In this document: positions 22,655-31,268 of the stretch, one piece after another
Numbering within the stretch: position 1 is the first letter of the stretch
Layout: each line of letters starts with the position of its first letter
Assembly (NCBI GenBank): GCA_016186205.1
Contig: JACPMA010000002.1
Coordinates: 1 to 44,582 of the forward strand
Source of the DNA: Candidatus Peregrinibacteria bacterium
Lineage (GTDB): Bacteria > Patescibacteriota > Gracilibacteria > UBA1369 > UM-FILTER-53-11
Direction: 5' to 3'
DNA length: 44,582 bases
Made by a program: the position numbers and the translations under genes
Notes under the pieces: model-generated
What the model was told of the DNA's origin: nothing
The model's database searches: none
The model's input: only the letters and a program-made list of their open reading frames with translations

Positions 22655-25600
22655 ATGGGCACGCATCCTCGCTTTAAAGAATGGTACGGTATTCTGATAG
22701 CGGTTTTTATAGTCGGACTTATTGCCGGAGCAAATCTTTGGGGAAACGCTTCAGCGCAAAGTGATGTTGGTGAAGATAATTCTGGCGGAGCTGCAGGCGG
22801 AGATGCTGCTACAGTGCATCGTCCAGCAGATCCACGCGAACGAGCCGCAATAGCAGTAGAAGGCGGCGCGGTTGACGTTTCAAGCGGCGTAACTGTTGGA
22901 AATAATACTCCTGGCGCTTCGCCCGGAACGCCATCGCAGCCGGTTCCGCATTTTTCCGCTCTTAATTCGCCTGTATGGGTAAGCACACAGGGACCAGCCC
23001 AAATAGTGGATGACCTCATTATCTTCGGTCTCACGGAAGTGAAAGGTGGACTCATTAATAACGGCGCTGTTGGAGCGCCCGATGGAGGAGGAGGTGGTGG
23101 TGGTGGTGGCGGTCCGGCTCCGGCTCCTGCAAAAACATTAACTGTTGCACGCAATGCACGTTCTCCATCAAGCAATATTACCGCAGGATCAACCGATATA
23201 GATGTAACAACCATAGATTTCACAAATCCAAGTTCGCCTGCAGGCGATGTACACGTTTCGAGCCTTACAGTAACCTGTGCCGGAACGTGTACTGGAATTA
23301 GAAATGTTAAATTGTTTGATGCCGGAAATCAAATTGGCACCACGGTAAATCTTACTCCTATACTCAATACAACTACTGCAGTTGCAACTATTTCACCGAC
23401 AAACCCTTGGACTATTCCAGCGAACGGCATCGCAAAAACGCTTACAATAAAAGCCGATGTCGCTGCGGCGCCATCGACCGGAATGTTTCATATGGATATC
23501 ACTGGTTTAACTGCTGATCCAGCAAACGCTGGACAATTTGCGTTAACCGTAAGCGGCACTCCGACGACTGGAATAGACAGAACTATTGTGGCGCCGCCGG
23601 CTCCACCGGCTCCACCTTCTGCCTCTATTGTATTTGATAAAACTTCTTATACGGTTGCATCCGGCGGAACTGCAGAAGCAATTATAACCTTAACAGCAAT
23701 CGCAGCGAATCTAAATGTAGATAGAATTGAAACAATCCCTGTAACTGTCTCGTCTAATAGCTCCTCATTCGTGGCAAATCTGTCTGAAACTGGCGCAGAT
23801 ACAGGCATTTTCCAAAAAACAATAAATCTTGGATTAGAAAATACAACAAGTGTACCCTATGACCTGCGCGTGAGCTGCGGTGGAGATACGATTCTAACAA
23901 AATATCCAAATGTCGCTCCGCAAACGAATGCAGCAGCTTCAATAGCTGCGCCGGCATGCGGACCAGATCTTATAGTCACCACGCCTATCACAATTACTCC
24001 GGCAGCGCCGCTGGAAGGAAATTCCGTGACCTTCTCTGCTACGGTTAAAAACCAAGGATTGATAAGCGGTACTGCTTCAACGACGAATGCAAAAATTGAC
24101 GGCGTCACAATAGCAAGCAATGCTAATACAGGCGCTCTCGGCATAAACGCCACAGAATCAGAATCATGGGCGTGGACTGCTACTAAAGGAGACCATACTC
24201 TTGAAGTCTGCGCTGATATAAATAAAACTGTCGGCGAAATAGACGAAAATAATAATTGTACTGCGCCACAAACATTTAATATAGCACTTGCGCCAACGCC
24301 AGCGCTTGCAATAGCGTTAGCGGCTGATAATCCAGCTGCTCAAAGCGTGCAGGCAGGTACTATAGGAATCACAACAACAAAGTTCACGCTTGCGGCTGCT
24401 AACGGCGATGTGCAAGTGACAAGTATAAAAATAACACGCAGCGGAATATCCGCGGATTCTGATCTTCTCAACGTCACATTAGTTGATGGAGCAACTCAAA
24501 TAAGCAGTGTACTTTCAGGCGGGAAATTCACTTTCTCCAACTTAAATCTCACGATTCTCGCAGGATCAACAAAAACGCTGTCAATCAAAACGGATGTCAA
24601 AGGTTCGGCTGCAGTTGGGAATACATTTTCCTTAAGTGTTAATCCGGCGAACGATGTAACGGCCACTGCGGTAAGCAGCGGTGCGGCCATCACTCCTACT
24701 GGCTCAGCATTAGGAAATATATTTACTGTTCAGGCTCCTTCGCCAACACTCACTCTCACTCGCCAAAATACTCCAGCGGCTGGTTCAGCATTGGTAACCG
24801 GCACCAATGTAACCCTTCTTGAATTCGATGCTCAAATAAATACTGGAACGGCCAATCTGCGGCAGCTCTTTATAGTTCCAAAAACAGGAATCAGCGGCAA
24901 AATAACAAATCTGAAACTGGTCAATTCAACCACCGGAACTACTCTCGATTCTGTTGCCGATTCTGCAACGGTGCGCGGTCAAAATGCTTACTCGTTCGGA
25001 TATACTTTGTCATCTGCATCTAACCTCTTATCTGTTACAACGGCTGCTACTCGACTTAAAGTAACCGGTGATGTTGTTTGCGGCAGCGCAACTGTTGAAG
25101 ATCACATTATAGAAGCTGTTGATGATGTTGTTCTGCGAGAAGCAGGTGTTATAAAACAGGGAGCTCCATTTGCGCAGGTGGCGCGCAGTCTCACGGCATG
25201 TCCTGCGCCGGCAGCGCCGACAGTGAGTTATAAATGTTCAAGCGGTAAATTATATGCTGATATAGCATGGCAAACCCTTGGAAAAGGAGACAATATCAAT
25301 ACAGCCACCGGCTTCTGGACTGACTTTGATAATGAAGCTGTGACTGCAAATGCTTTCAGAACAGGCGCAGGCCAAAATGGCTTCTGGAACACATCTGCGA
25401 ATTATACAAGCGCCGCAACATTTAGCCTTAATCAAAACAATAAAGTTGCTCCATACAGCCTAGGTGGATTCAATGAAAACGGCGGTGCGGCTCCAGGACC
25501 CCTTGCTAATTTAGCATTCAGAACAAAATACCAAACCCGCATATATTACCCGAAGACCGGCGAACATTCTGCAATAAAAGAATTTACAACGCCTGCTTCT

Positions 25601-26398
25601 TGCAGCGGCCAAACGCCTGCTATACCTACATTTAATCTAACTGGTTTTAGCGCTCCGGCTATCCATGGAGCTTTGGAGGCTGGTGGTTTCGGTTTTAACT
25701 CTGTTCTCAGCTCCGACGACGAATTATTTCCATACCGTCCAGCATCAGAACAAAACGAATCGGTAACGCTCTTCGGCTCATTTATTCCTCAGGCAAATGC
25801 TGCTCTGATTCAACAAATGCAGCAAATTCAGGGAGCACCGGCTCCGGTGAATCCGGTATATATATTCGATGATTTATATGTTTATGGGAATGGTGGAGAG
25901 CCTGGGAATGTCTTTATTAATGGAGAAATCGTGGCTGCACCCGGACGAGATGCTATAAATCTCGGTTCAAATGTTCTTCTTACAGGAAATCTCACAGTTG
26001 CTGGAAACGTTCAAGCAGCAAACCTTACTGTATCCAATGGTCTGACATTCAACGGTGGAAATCTTGTAGTTGGCAACGGAGATTTGAGCGTCAGTGGAAA
26101 TGTAACCGCCGCAACAATCGGAGCCTATTATATGCTCGAGGCGACTTCGCAGTCTGCATCGACAGGAGAGAAATCATCCCAAGTGAAATGCGGAACCGGA
26201 GACATAATCGTTTCATGCAATGGAAATATTTCCAGTACTGAAATACTTACAGGAACACTCATTGGGGGTGGTAACACATGTAGTACTTTCGGAAAACAAA
26301 CATCTGCATCGCGAAAAGTAATCCAAACTCAAGCCATTTGTTTCAATCCTGACAGAAGTGCGCCATCGGAATCCGTAGGCAACAAAACGGATTTATAA
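22655..26398 (+). CDS. Giant surface protein with CARDB and Ig-like repeats
   Basis: A 1247-residue exported protein. A hydrophobic N-terminus (YGILIAVFIVGLIAGANLWG, then ASAQ) serves as signal peptide or anchor. A Gly/Pro linker follows, then a repeat domain (about 160-310, with LTIKADVAAAPSTGMFHM), a CARDB domain (about 434-545, with VTFSATVKNQG and DINKTVGEIDENNNC), further copies of the first repeat type (LSIKTDVKGSAAVGNTFSL, about 550-700 and beyond), and a fibronectin/Ig-like part. Near residue 1085-1160 are bactofilin-like strands (LTGNLTVAGNVQAANLTVSNG), then a Cys-containing C-terminus. It is probably a surface adhesin or S-layer component. No LPxTG motif, so the local sortase is not evidently its anchor. 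Confidence 0.87.
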   Translation: MGTHPRFKEWYGILIAVFIVGLIAGANLWGNASAQSDVGEDNSGGAAGGDAATVHRPADPRERAAIAVEGGAVDVSSGVTVGNNTPGASPGTPSQPVPHFSALNSPVWVSTQGPAQIVDDLIIFGLTEVKGGLINNGAVGAPDGGGGGGGGGGPAPAPAKTLTVARNARSPSSNITAGSTDIDVTTIDFTNPSSPAGDVHVSSLTVTCAGTCTGIRNVKLFDAGNQIGTTVNLTPILNTTTAVATISPTNPWTIPANGIAKTLTIKADVAAAPSTGMFHMDITGLTADPANAGQFALTVSGTPTTGIDRTIVAPPAPPAPPSASIVFDKTSYTVASGGTAEAIITLTAIAANLNVDRIETIPVTVSSNSSSFVANLSETGADTGIFQKTINLGLENTTSVPYDLRVSCGGDTILTKYPNVAPQTNAAASIAAPACGPDLIVTTPITITPAAPLEGNSVTFSATVKNQGLISGTASTTNAKIDGVTIASNANTGALGINATESESWAWTATKGDHTLEVCADINKTVGEIDENNNCTAPQTFNIALAPTPALAIALAADNPAAQSVQAGTIGITTTKFTLAAANGDVQVTSIKITRSGISADSDLLNVTLVDGATQISSVLSGGKFTFSNLNLTILAGSTKTLSIKTDVKGSAAVGNTFSLSVNPANDVTATAVSSGAAITPTGSALGNIFTVQAPSPTLTLTRQNTPAAGSALVTGTNVTLLEFDAQINTGTANLRQLFIVPKTGISGKITNLKLVNSTTGTTLDSVADSATVRGQNAYSFGYTLSSASNLLSVTTAATRLKVTGDVVCGSATVEDHIIEAVDDVVLREAGVIKQGAPFAQVARSLTACPAPAAPTVSYKCSSGKLYADIAWQTLGKGDNINTATGFWTDFDNEAVTANAFRTGAGQNGFWNTSANYTSAATFSLNQNNKVAPYSLGGFNENGGAAPGPLANLAFRTKYQTRIYYPKTGEHSAIKEFTTPASCSGQTPAIPTFNLTGFSAPAIHGALEAGGFGFNSVLSSDDELFPYRPASEQNESVTLFGSFIPQANAALIQQMQQIQGAPAPVNPVYIFDDLYVYGNGGEPGNVFINGEIVAAPGRDAINLGSNVLLTGNLTVAGNVQAANLTVSNGLTFNGGNLVVGNGDLSVSGNVTAATIGAYYMLEATSQSASTGEKSSQVKCGTGDIIVSCNGNISSTEILTGTLIGGGNTCSTFGKQTSASRKVIQTQAICFNPDRSAPSESVGNKTDL

Positions 26399-26424
26399 AA
26401 GGAAGGATTTTATGCAAATGCAAG

Positions 26425-26453
26425 AAAGGCTCGCCAAACAGCGGGCCTTTTTA
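26425..26453. terminator. Intrinsic terminator
   Basis: AAAGGCTCGC-CAAACA-GCGGGCCTTT followed by TTATT, immediately after the giant surface protein gene and before the convergent lipoprotein 3' end. The stem has one mismatch. Confidence 0.75.
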
Positions 26454-26747
26454 TTGCTGTTTGAGAATAGCATCCACATCAAATGCGCATTTTGCCTGAA
26501 GTCTTTCATTTTTAATGTTACCGCACGCTTCAACACTTCTCGCGGCAACTGCCTGCAAATAGTAATCGCCATCCTGAAAACTCGGCGGTTCTGGAATTTG
26601 CGCCTGGCTGTTTTTCGCGGATGGCGCTGATTGCGCTTGCTGTTCATCTGCAGCCGGCTTTTGCGGCGTTTGTTTTTTGAAAAAACCGAAGCATCCGGAG
26701 AGGAAAACGATTGAAAGTATCAGCGCGAGCAGTATTGTTTTTCTCAT
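26451..26747 (-). CDS. Small lipoprotein
   Basis: A 98-residue protein with a type II signal peptide: basic start MRKT, hydrophobic ILLALILSIVFLSGC with Cys19 at the lipobox. A Gln/Ala/Pro-rich linker leads to a short C-terminal domain with two Cys (VEACGNIKNE, QAKCAFD). Its ATGA overlaps the stop of the preceding gene, so they are coupled. Function unknown. Confidence 0.85.
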   Translation of the reverse strand: MRKTILLALILSIVFLSGCFGFFKKQTPQKPAADEQQAQSAPSAKNSQAQIPEPPSFQDGDYYLQAVAARSVEACGNIKNERLQAKCAFDVDAILKQQ

Positions 26748-27268
26748 AGTCCGAGCTGTTTTTTGATCTCTTCAGCCTTCTTTGCATCCTCATCGGCCTT
26801 GGATGATTGTTCCTGCTTCAACTCAATATCAACCCAATCTTCGTAGTGCTGTTTAGCAAGCTTTTCGAGTTGCGGCACATGCTCATCGCCGAGCTCTGCA
26901 AATTTCCGGCGTTCCTCTTCAAAAATACGAATCAGCTCATCAACCTGGCTTTGCTTGAGTTTCGGAATTGACTCTACAATCCGAGCCTTTTCATCTTTAG
27001 TGAGAGAAATAGATCCTGCGAGAAGATGCAGAAAATACTGCTCGTCGAATTGGAGCGTATGCGGAGGAACTTTTACGCGCAACACCGGCCCGAGCATTGC
27101 ACCAAGCTGAAAGTTTGCCGGTTTGCTTGGCTTAGGCGGAGGAGGCGGTGGCGTAGGCGTGCTGCCTGCACCTGGAACCGATTGCCCTGGCGGAGGAGGT
27201 GGCGGTGGTGGTGGAGGAGGAGGTGGCGGCGGCTGTGAAGAACCACCTGGGGAAAATGGATCATCCAT
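26744..27268 (-). CDS. Poly-Pro protein with the shared L-T-x-E-K helical motif
   Basis: A 174-residue protein. The first 50 residues are Pro/Gly-rich, including a run of 15 Pro. A helical domain follows with FLHLLAGSISLTKDEKARIV, ESIPKLKQSQVDELIRIFEEER and FAELGDEHVPQLEKLAKQHYEDW. This helical part aligns by eye with proteins at 31018 and 41296, so it belongs to a small paralogous family in this genome. The tail is a charged coiled-coil. No signal peptide; function unknown. It is coupled to the lipoprotein gene. Confidence 0.75.
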   Translation of the reverse strand: MDDPFSPGGSSQPPPPPPPPPPPPPPPGQSVPGAGSTPTPPPPPPKPSKPANFQLGAMLGPVLRVKVPPHTLQFDEQYFLHLLAGSISLTKDEKARIVESIPKLKQSQVDELIRIFEEERRKFAELGDEHVPQLEKLAKQHYEDWVDIELKQEQSSKADEDAKKAEEIKKQLGL

Positions 27269-27301
27269 AACTAAGGGATAGCTTACAACAAAATTTTTGA
27301 G

Positions 27302-27329
27302 TTGAGAAGGGCTTTTTATAGTTTATAAT
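27302..27329 (+). promoter_or_regulatory. Promoter of tRNA-Val operon
   Basis: TTGAGA (27302-27307) and TATAAT (27324-27329) with a 16-base spacer, about 26 bases before the first tRNA. Confidence 0.6.
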
Positions 27330-27355
27330 AGGTGGGATTTTAGGTTCTCATTCAC

Positions 27356-27432
27356 GGGCGGTTAGCTCATTTGGTTAGAGCGCCTCGTTGACGTCGAGGA
27401 GGCAATAGGTTCGAATCCTATACCGCCCACCA
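27356..27432 (+). tRNA. tRNA-Val (GAC)
   Basis: Full cloverleaf: acceptor GGGCGGT/ACCGCCC, D-arm GCTC/GAGC, anticodon stem CCTCG/CGAGG with loop TTGACGT (anticodon GAC), T-arm ATAGG-TTCGAAT-CCTAT, discriminator A and encoded CCA. Confidence 0.95.
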
Positions 27433-27433
27433 T

Positions 27434-27486
27434 GGGCGACTAGCTCAGCTGGAGCGCCTGCGGCTCTACTAATAAGCGCAGCGCGA
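27434..27486 (+). pseudogene. Broken tRNA-Val-like copy
   Basis: The segment begins GGGCGACTAGCTCAG, identical to the first 15 bases of tRNA-Val (CAC) 100 bases downstream, and keeps GCTC/GAGC of the D-arm. It then has CTGCG and CGCAG able to pair around a 14-base loop instead of a normal 7-base anticodon loop, and no T-arm or matching acceptor strand follows. It looks like a partial tandem duplication. Confidence 0.6.
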
Positions 27487-27534
27487 TGATCGATTTATCA
27501 CAGCCACTCTTAAAAACGCAGCACATGCTATATA

Positions 27535-27611
27535 GGGCGACTAGCTCAGTTGGTTAGAGCGCTGTCCTCACACGACAGAGGTCACAAGTTCGAATCTTGT
27601 GTCGCCCACCA
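27535..27611 (+). tRNA. tRNA-Val (CAC)
   Basis: Full cloverleaf: acceptor GGGCGAC/GTCGCCC, D-arm GCTC/GAGC, anticodon stem CTGTC/GACAG with loop CTCACAC (anticodon CAC), T-arm ACAAG-TTCGAAT-CTTGT, discriminator A and encoded CCA. Confidence 0.95.
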
Positions 27612-27626
27612 GACAGCAAGCGAATC

Positions 27627-27678
27627 CTAAAATAAGCCGCGAGCGTTCCCTGTCATGGAAGCGAGTGGGTTATTTTAG
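27627..27678. repeat. Hairpin downstream of tRNA-Val
   Basis: CTAAAATAA (27627-27635) and TTATTTTAG (27670-27678) are perfect inverted arms, with a GC-rich interior that can pair imperfectly (GCGTTCC with GGAAGCG). Possibly a processing or termination structure of the tRNA transcript. Confidence 0.45.
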
Positions 27679-27891
27679 AGATGAGCGAAGATGTCTTTAT
27701 AAATTAAGCAAATAGGCACAAAGCCCTTCCCTGCAAAGCTGCTCGTTTTATAGACATAATCAATATATCAATTTTTGTTTACTCACGTGAGTGAATTTTA
27801 ATCTGCAACCCGCGTAGAAGGGCGCAACCATCGAAATGACGCATTTAAAATTTTTCTAAAATCTCTATAAAGCATTTTTGTTTACTATAAG
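27679..27891. other. Gap without a recognisable gene
   Basis: No coding frame with sensible composition is visible on either strand between the tRNA-distal hairpin and the terminator at 27892. The sequence is AT-rich and contains a short palindrome ACTCACGTGAGT near 27780. After the terminator, 27922-28053 holds only short GC-rich inverted repeats (for example CCACTC and GAGTGG around 27960-27985) before comF. Confidence 0.5.
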
Positions 27892-27921
27892 CACAAAAAT
27901 CCACTGCGGTGGATTTTTGTG
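27892..27921. terminator. Bidirectional intrinsic terminator
   Basis: CACAAAAATCCAC-TGCG-GTGGATTTTTGTG is a perfect 13-pair hairpin. Its core ATCCAC/GTGGAT is flanked by five A and five T, so it can stop transcription in both directions. It probably ends the tRNA operon. Confidence 0.75.
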
Positions 27922-28053
27922 TAATAAAAAGTTTAGAAAAATTTCATGTGAGTGTGATACCACTCTCTTCCGAGTTCCGGAGTGGGACTTTTCAAGTCGC
28001 ATGAGCAGCCGCACACTCGGCGGGAGAATTTTTCTCCCCCACTCTGGCAATCT

Positions 28054-28677
28054 ATGAAAATAATCCTCGACTTCCTCTTCCCTATCCGCTGCCTCGGCTG
28101 CGGAAAAAATAAAACGCATTGCTGCGAAAAATGCTTTCAGAAAATTCCACGTTTCCCAAAGGCATCAACTTTAACATCACTCATAGCTGGCGCGCCCTTC
28201 GTGGAAAATTCCCTCCTCGCAAAACTCATACATTACTTTAAATACGATGGCATACGCGACATTGGGCCGCGGCTCACAGATTTACTGCCGCCTCTCCAAT
28301 TTCTTCCAAAAAGCGTTCTCATTCCCGTACCGCTACATTGGCGGCGAAAAAATATTCGCGGATTTAATCAAAGCGCCGTTTTAGCTCACGAAATAAGCAA
28401 AAAAACAGGCGCGCAAGTATGTGATTTTCTTGAACGACATCAATATACCCAACCTCAAATCGAATTGCCGAGACAGAAACGCCTCACGAATCTTCATGGC
28501 GCATTTTCTATAAAAAATAAATTCCAGCAACTCGATCCGGCCATTACGTATTTTCTAGTCGACGATGTATCCACCACCGGAACCACTATCGCAGAATGCA
28601 AAAAAATATTATTTCGCCATGGCGCAAAAGACATTCGCGGCCTGGTGATTGCCCGCACAGAGGCCTCAACAGTATAA
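28054..28677 (+). CDS. ComF family protein (phosphoribosyltransferase-type)
   Basis: A 207-residue ComF family protein, linked in other bacteria to uptake of transforming DNA. The start giving MKIILDFLFPIRCLGCG is chosen because the family begins with this zinc ribbon (CLGCGKNKTHCCEKC). The phosphoribosyltransferase fold follows, with ALIHYFKYDG-like text (LIHYFKYDGIRDIG), PVPLHWRRKNIRGFNQS and the PRPP loop FLVDDVSTTGTTIAEC. The 3' end contains the -10 box of the next gene. Confidence 0.92.
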   Translation: MKIILDFLFPIRCLGCGKNKTHCCEKCFQKIPRFPKASTLTSLIAGAPFVENSLLAKLIHYFKYDGIRDIGPRLTDLLPPLQFLPKSVLIPVPLHWRRKNIRGFNQSAVLAHEISKKTGAQVCDFLERHQYTQPQIELPRQKRLTNLHGAFSIKNKFQQLDPAITYFLVDDVSTTGTTIAECKKILFRHGAKDIRGLVIARTEASTV

Positions 28678-28678
28678 T
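28649..28678 (+). promoter_or_regulatory. Internal promoter of glycosyltransferase gene, leaderless
   Basis: TTGCCC (28649-28654), 18-base spacer, TATAAT (28673-28678) overlapping the comF stop codon; six bases separate it from the next ATG, so the transcript should start at the ATG itself. Confidence 0.5.
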
Positions 28679-28684
28679 GGCATC

Positions 28685-29773
28685 ATGGAAGTCGCGTTGG
28701 TGCATGATTTTCTTACTCGGCTCGGCGGCGCAGAACGGGTTTTAAAAATCCTTTTGGAAATTTTTCCAAAGGCCAGCATTTATACTCTCCTTTATGATGA
28801 ATTCAAAGTCGGCGCAGTTTTCCCAAAAGAAAAAATCGTAACCTCCTCGCTGGAGCGGCTTCCAGCCTTCATGCGGAAAAATCATAAATATCTTCTTCCG
28901 CTCATGCCGCGCGCGGTGGAACAATGGGATTTTTCAAAATTCGACCTCGTAATTTCTTCAAACAGCGCTTTTACTCACGGCATTCTGACGCCGGAAAAAA
29001 CGCGGCATCTTTGCTATTTTCATTCTCCCATGCGTTTTGCATGGGACTGGACGCATGAATATATAAAAGAACAAAAAATTGGATTTATAAAAAGAGCGGC
29101 TAGCGCCGCTCTACTCAAAAAAATCCGCATGTGGGATCAAGCTGCGGCGGATCGGCCGGATTGCGCCATTGCAAATTCTCTCAACGTGCAGCGCCGAATC
29201 AAAAAATATTACCGACGAGATTCAACGATAATTTATCCGCCGGTCGATATCGAGCGCTTTAAAATATCGAAAACTGCGGAGGATTATTTTCTAATAATTT
29301 CCACGCTCACGCCGTATAAACGGATTGACTTGGCTATTGAACTTTTTAATAAAATCCAGCGCAGGCTAGTTATTATCGGTGACGGACCGCAGCGAGAATA
29401 TCTTGAAAATATTGCCGGAGATACGATTGATTTTCTTGGGATTAAAGATGATACGACTGTGGCAGAGTATTTAAAAAATTGCCGTGCGCTAATTTTTCCC
29501 GGCGAAGAAGATTTTGGGATAACGCCGGTAGAGGCTATGGCATGCGGAAAACCCGTGCTTGCTTACGAAGAAGGCGGCGTAAAAGAATCGGTGATCGCCG
29601 GAGTCACCGGAGAATTTTTCGCAGAGCCTACGGTTGCAAGCATGGAAGACGGCCTTGCGCGGCTCATGAAAAGTACATACTTGCCTACCGCTTGCCGCCG
29701 CCAAGCCCAAAAATTCTCAAAAGAAATTTTCGTAGAAAAAATGAAAGAAATTACTTCATTTCGGCAAGCGTAA
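28685..29773 (+). CDS. Glycosyltransferase family 4 (group 1)
   Basis: A 362-residue GT-B fold glycosyltransferase. The start giving MEVALVHDFLTRLGGAERVL is chosen because it begins the first Rossmann strand and follows the -10 by six bases. ISTLTPYKRIDLAIELFNK, VIIGDGPQREYLE and EDFGITPVEAMACGKPVLAYEEGG (the E-x7-E donor-sugar motif) mark the C-terminal nucleotide-sugar domain. It probably builds an exopolysaccharide or lipid-linked glycan at the membrane. It converges with the HtrA gene, overlapping by 23 bases. Confidence 0.92.
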   Translation: MEVALVHDFLTRLGGAERVLKILLEIFPKASIYTLLYDEFKVGAVFPKEKIVTSSLERLPAFMRKNHKYLLPLMPRAVEQWDFSKFDLVISSNSAFTHGILTPEKTRHLCYFHSPMRFAWDWTHEYIKEQKIGFIKRAASAALLKKIRMWDQAAADRPDCAIANSLNVQRRIKKYYRRDSTIIYPPVDIERFKISKTAEDYFLIISTLTPYKRIDLAIELFNKIQRRLVIIGDGPQREYLENIAGDTIDFLGIKDDTTVAEYLKNCRALIFPGEEDFGITPVEAMACGKPVLAYEEGGVKESVIAGVTGEFFAEPTVASMEDGLARLMKSTYLPTACRRQAQKFSKEIFVEKMKEITSFRQA

Positions 29774-30932
29774 CTTCAACCGTCACAACCACTTTACTCG
29801 ACTTCTGCCAAAGCTTTAGCTGCACTTTATCGCCAACGGAAAAATCACGAATCAAAGACACGATGTCATTTTCTTCATCAAGCACAGTACCGTTCATTTC
29901 AAGAATAATATCTCCGCTTTTCAAACCGGCAACAGCAGCAGGACTGCCCGGAATAACAGCCGGTTCGCCTTTATCTCCATCCAGCAAAACCATCCCGCTC
30001 TCAAACGGCAGACTCATTCGCGCCTGCAAATCTTTCGTTATCGCCGCATAGCGCACGCCAACGAAAGGCCGCACAATCCGGCCGTTCTTTTTATAGCTCT
30101 TCATAGCGAAACGAATATCCTCGATCGGAATTGCAAATCCGATATTTTCAGCGCCTTGATTCACGGCAGTATTCATACCGATCACCATGCCGTTCGTGGC
30201 AAGAAGCGGCCCGCCGGAATTCCCCGGATTAATAGCCGCATCGGTTTGAATAATTTTCACCAAACGCTCGGTGAATCCCCCGCTTTGATCGCTTGCAAGA
30301 ATGGCTCTGTTAAGGCCTGAAATGATCCCTTTCGTCACGCTGTTTTGCAATTCGCCAAGCGCATTTCCGATTGCGATTACAGTCTGGCCCATCATAATTT
30401 TTGAAGAATCGCCGAGCGGAAGCGCGGAAAAATTTCTTGTCGGCGCATCTGGCGTCAATTTCAAAAACGCCACGTCATTAAAAGGATCACTCGCAACAAT
30501 CGCTGCATCCAATTTTGTCCCGTCGTTTAAAATCGCTTGGTAATCTGAAGTTCGATCAGCGACAACGTGCTTATTCGTCACGACCAAACCGTCATTGCGG
30601 ATAATAAATCCGCTCCCTTGGCCGATCACCTGCTTTCCTTGCGACTTCAGCTCGCCGGGAACTGCGATTTTAAAACCGTTTCCGAGATCAAGCAGTTTTT
30701 CACTCGGTGCAAAAACTTCTTTGCGCTGCACAATGCTCACCACGGAAGATTGCGCGCGCTTAACTGCTTCAATTACAGCAACTTCTTCCTCTGTGAATTG
30801 CGGATAATTTTTGCGCAACTCCTCAAGCTGCTTTTTGAGCGTGAGGTGTTTTGCGACAAGGTATGCGCTCGGAAGAGCCAAGAGTAAAAAAGTGACCGCG
30901 CCAATCCAAAAAAATCGAAATCTGCGAGACAT
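29751..30932 (-). CDS. HtrA/Deg-type serine protease
   Basis: A 393-residue HtrA protease. A membrane anchor (about 7-25) is followed by a trypsin-like domain with His122 (VTNKHVV), Asp153 (SDPFNDVAFLKL) and Ser239 (INPGNSGGPLL), then one PDZ domain (about 300-393, with GSPAAVAGLKSGDIILEMNG). Such proteases remove misfolded envelope proteins. The ATG giving MSRRFRFFW is used; a TTG two codons earlier also exists. The minus-strand TATAAT ends 11 bases before it. Confidence 0.94.
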   Translation of the reverse strand: MSRRFRFFWIGAVTFLLLALPSAYLVAKHLTLKKQLEELRKNYPQFTEEEVAVIEAVKRAQSSVVSIVQRKEVFAPSEKLLDLGNGFKIAVPGELKSQGKQVIGQGSGFIIRNDGLVVTNKHVVADRTSDYQAILNDGTKLDAAIVASDPFNDVAFLKLTPDAPTRNFSALPLGDSSKIMMGQTVIAIGNALGELQNSVTKGIISGLNRAILASDQSGGFTERLVKIIQTDAAINPGNSGGPLLATNGMVIGMNTAVNQGAENIGFAIPIEDIRFAMKSYKKNGRIVRPFVGVRYAAITKDLQARMSLPFESGMVLLDGDKGEPAVIPGSPAAVAGLKSGDIILEMNGTVLDEENDIVSLIRDFSVGDKVQLKLWQKSSKVVVTVEVTLAEMK

Positions 30933-30943
30933 ATCCAAAGACT

Positions 30944-30949
30944 ATTATA
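30944..30949 (-). promoter_or_regulatory. -10 box of HtrA gene
   Basis: Minus-strand TATAAT ending 11 bases before the HtrA ATG; predicted leader of about 5 bases. Confidence 0.45.
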
Positions 30950-30982
30950 CTGAAAAAACCGCTCCATATTGCACATCAGCGC

Positions 30983-31011
30983 TTTTCAAATAGGCGTTTT
31001 TCGGGTATAAT
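30983..31011 (+). promoter_or_regulatory. Promoter of 82-residue protein gene, leaderless
   Basis: TTTTCA (30983-30988), 17-base spacer, TATAAT (31006-31011), then six bases to the second of two adjacent ATGs. Confidence 0.55.
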
Positions 31012-31017
31012 AAAATG

Positions 31018-31266
31018 ATGGCTCAAACTCAACTCCAACTTGAAGATCTTATCTTGTTTTCGCGTTCTCTCACGCTTGAAGAAAAACAGGAGCTTTTAAA
31101 AAGGGTCGACACACTTGAACCTGAAAAAATCGCCAAGCTGCGGGAAATCCTGGAAAAAGAATTTAATTCATTCCAGCGGCTGGATGATTTGGCGCTTACC
31201 GCAGTCCGCGGATTTGCCGATAATTTAAAACTAATCACAGCAGAGTTGCCAATAACCCTTGCTTAA
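31018..31266 (+). CDS. Small protein with the shared L-T-x-E-K helical motif
   Basis: An 82-residue soluble helical protein. The segment LILFSRSLTLEEKQELLKRV, TLEPEKIAKLREILEKEF matches by eye the helical part of proteins at 26744 and 41296. The second ATG is used because it lies exactly six bases after the TATAAT; the first is three bases earlier. Function unknown. The next gene begins 2 bases after its stop. Confidence 0.7.
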   Translation: MAQTQLQLEDLILFSRSLTLEEKQELLKRVDTLEPEKIAKLREILEKEFNSFQRLDDLALTAVRGFADNLKLITAELPITLA

Positions 31267-31268
31267 CT

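Noticed and set aside
22612-23223. Minus-strand frame of about 200 residues opposite the start of the giant surface protein
   Set aside because: Low-complexity Pro/Ala/Ser product with no start signals, fully covered by the stronger plus-strand gene.
14392-26398. Sortase substrates among the surface proteins
   Set aside because: No LPxTG-like motif followed by a hydrophobic helix and basic tail was found at any C-terminus.
26412-26630. Plus-strand frame with a good AAGGAAGG before its ATG
   Set aside because: It reads through the terminator hairpin and is antisense to the lipoprotein gene, whose lipobox and codon pattern are convincing.
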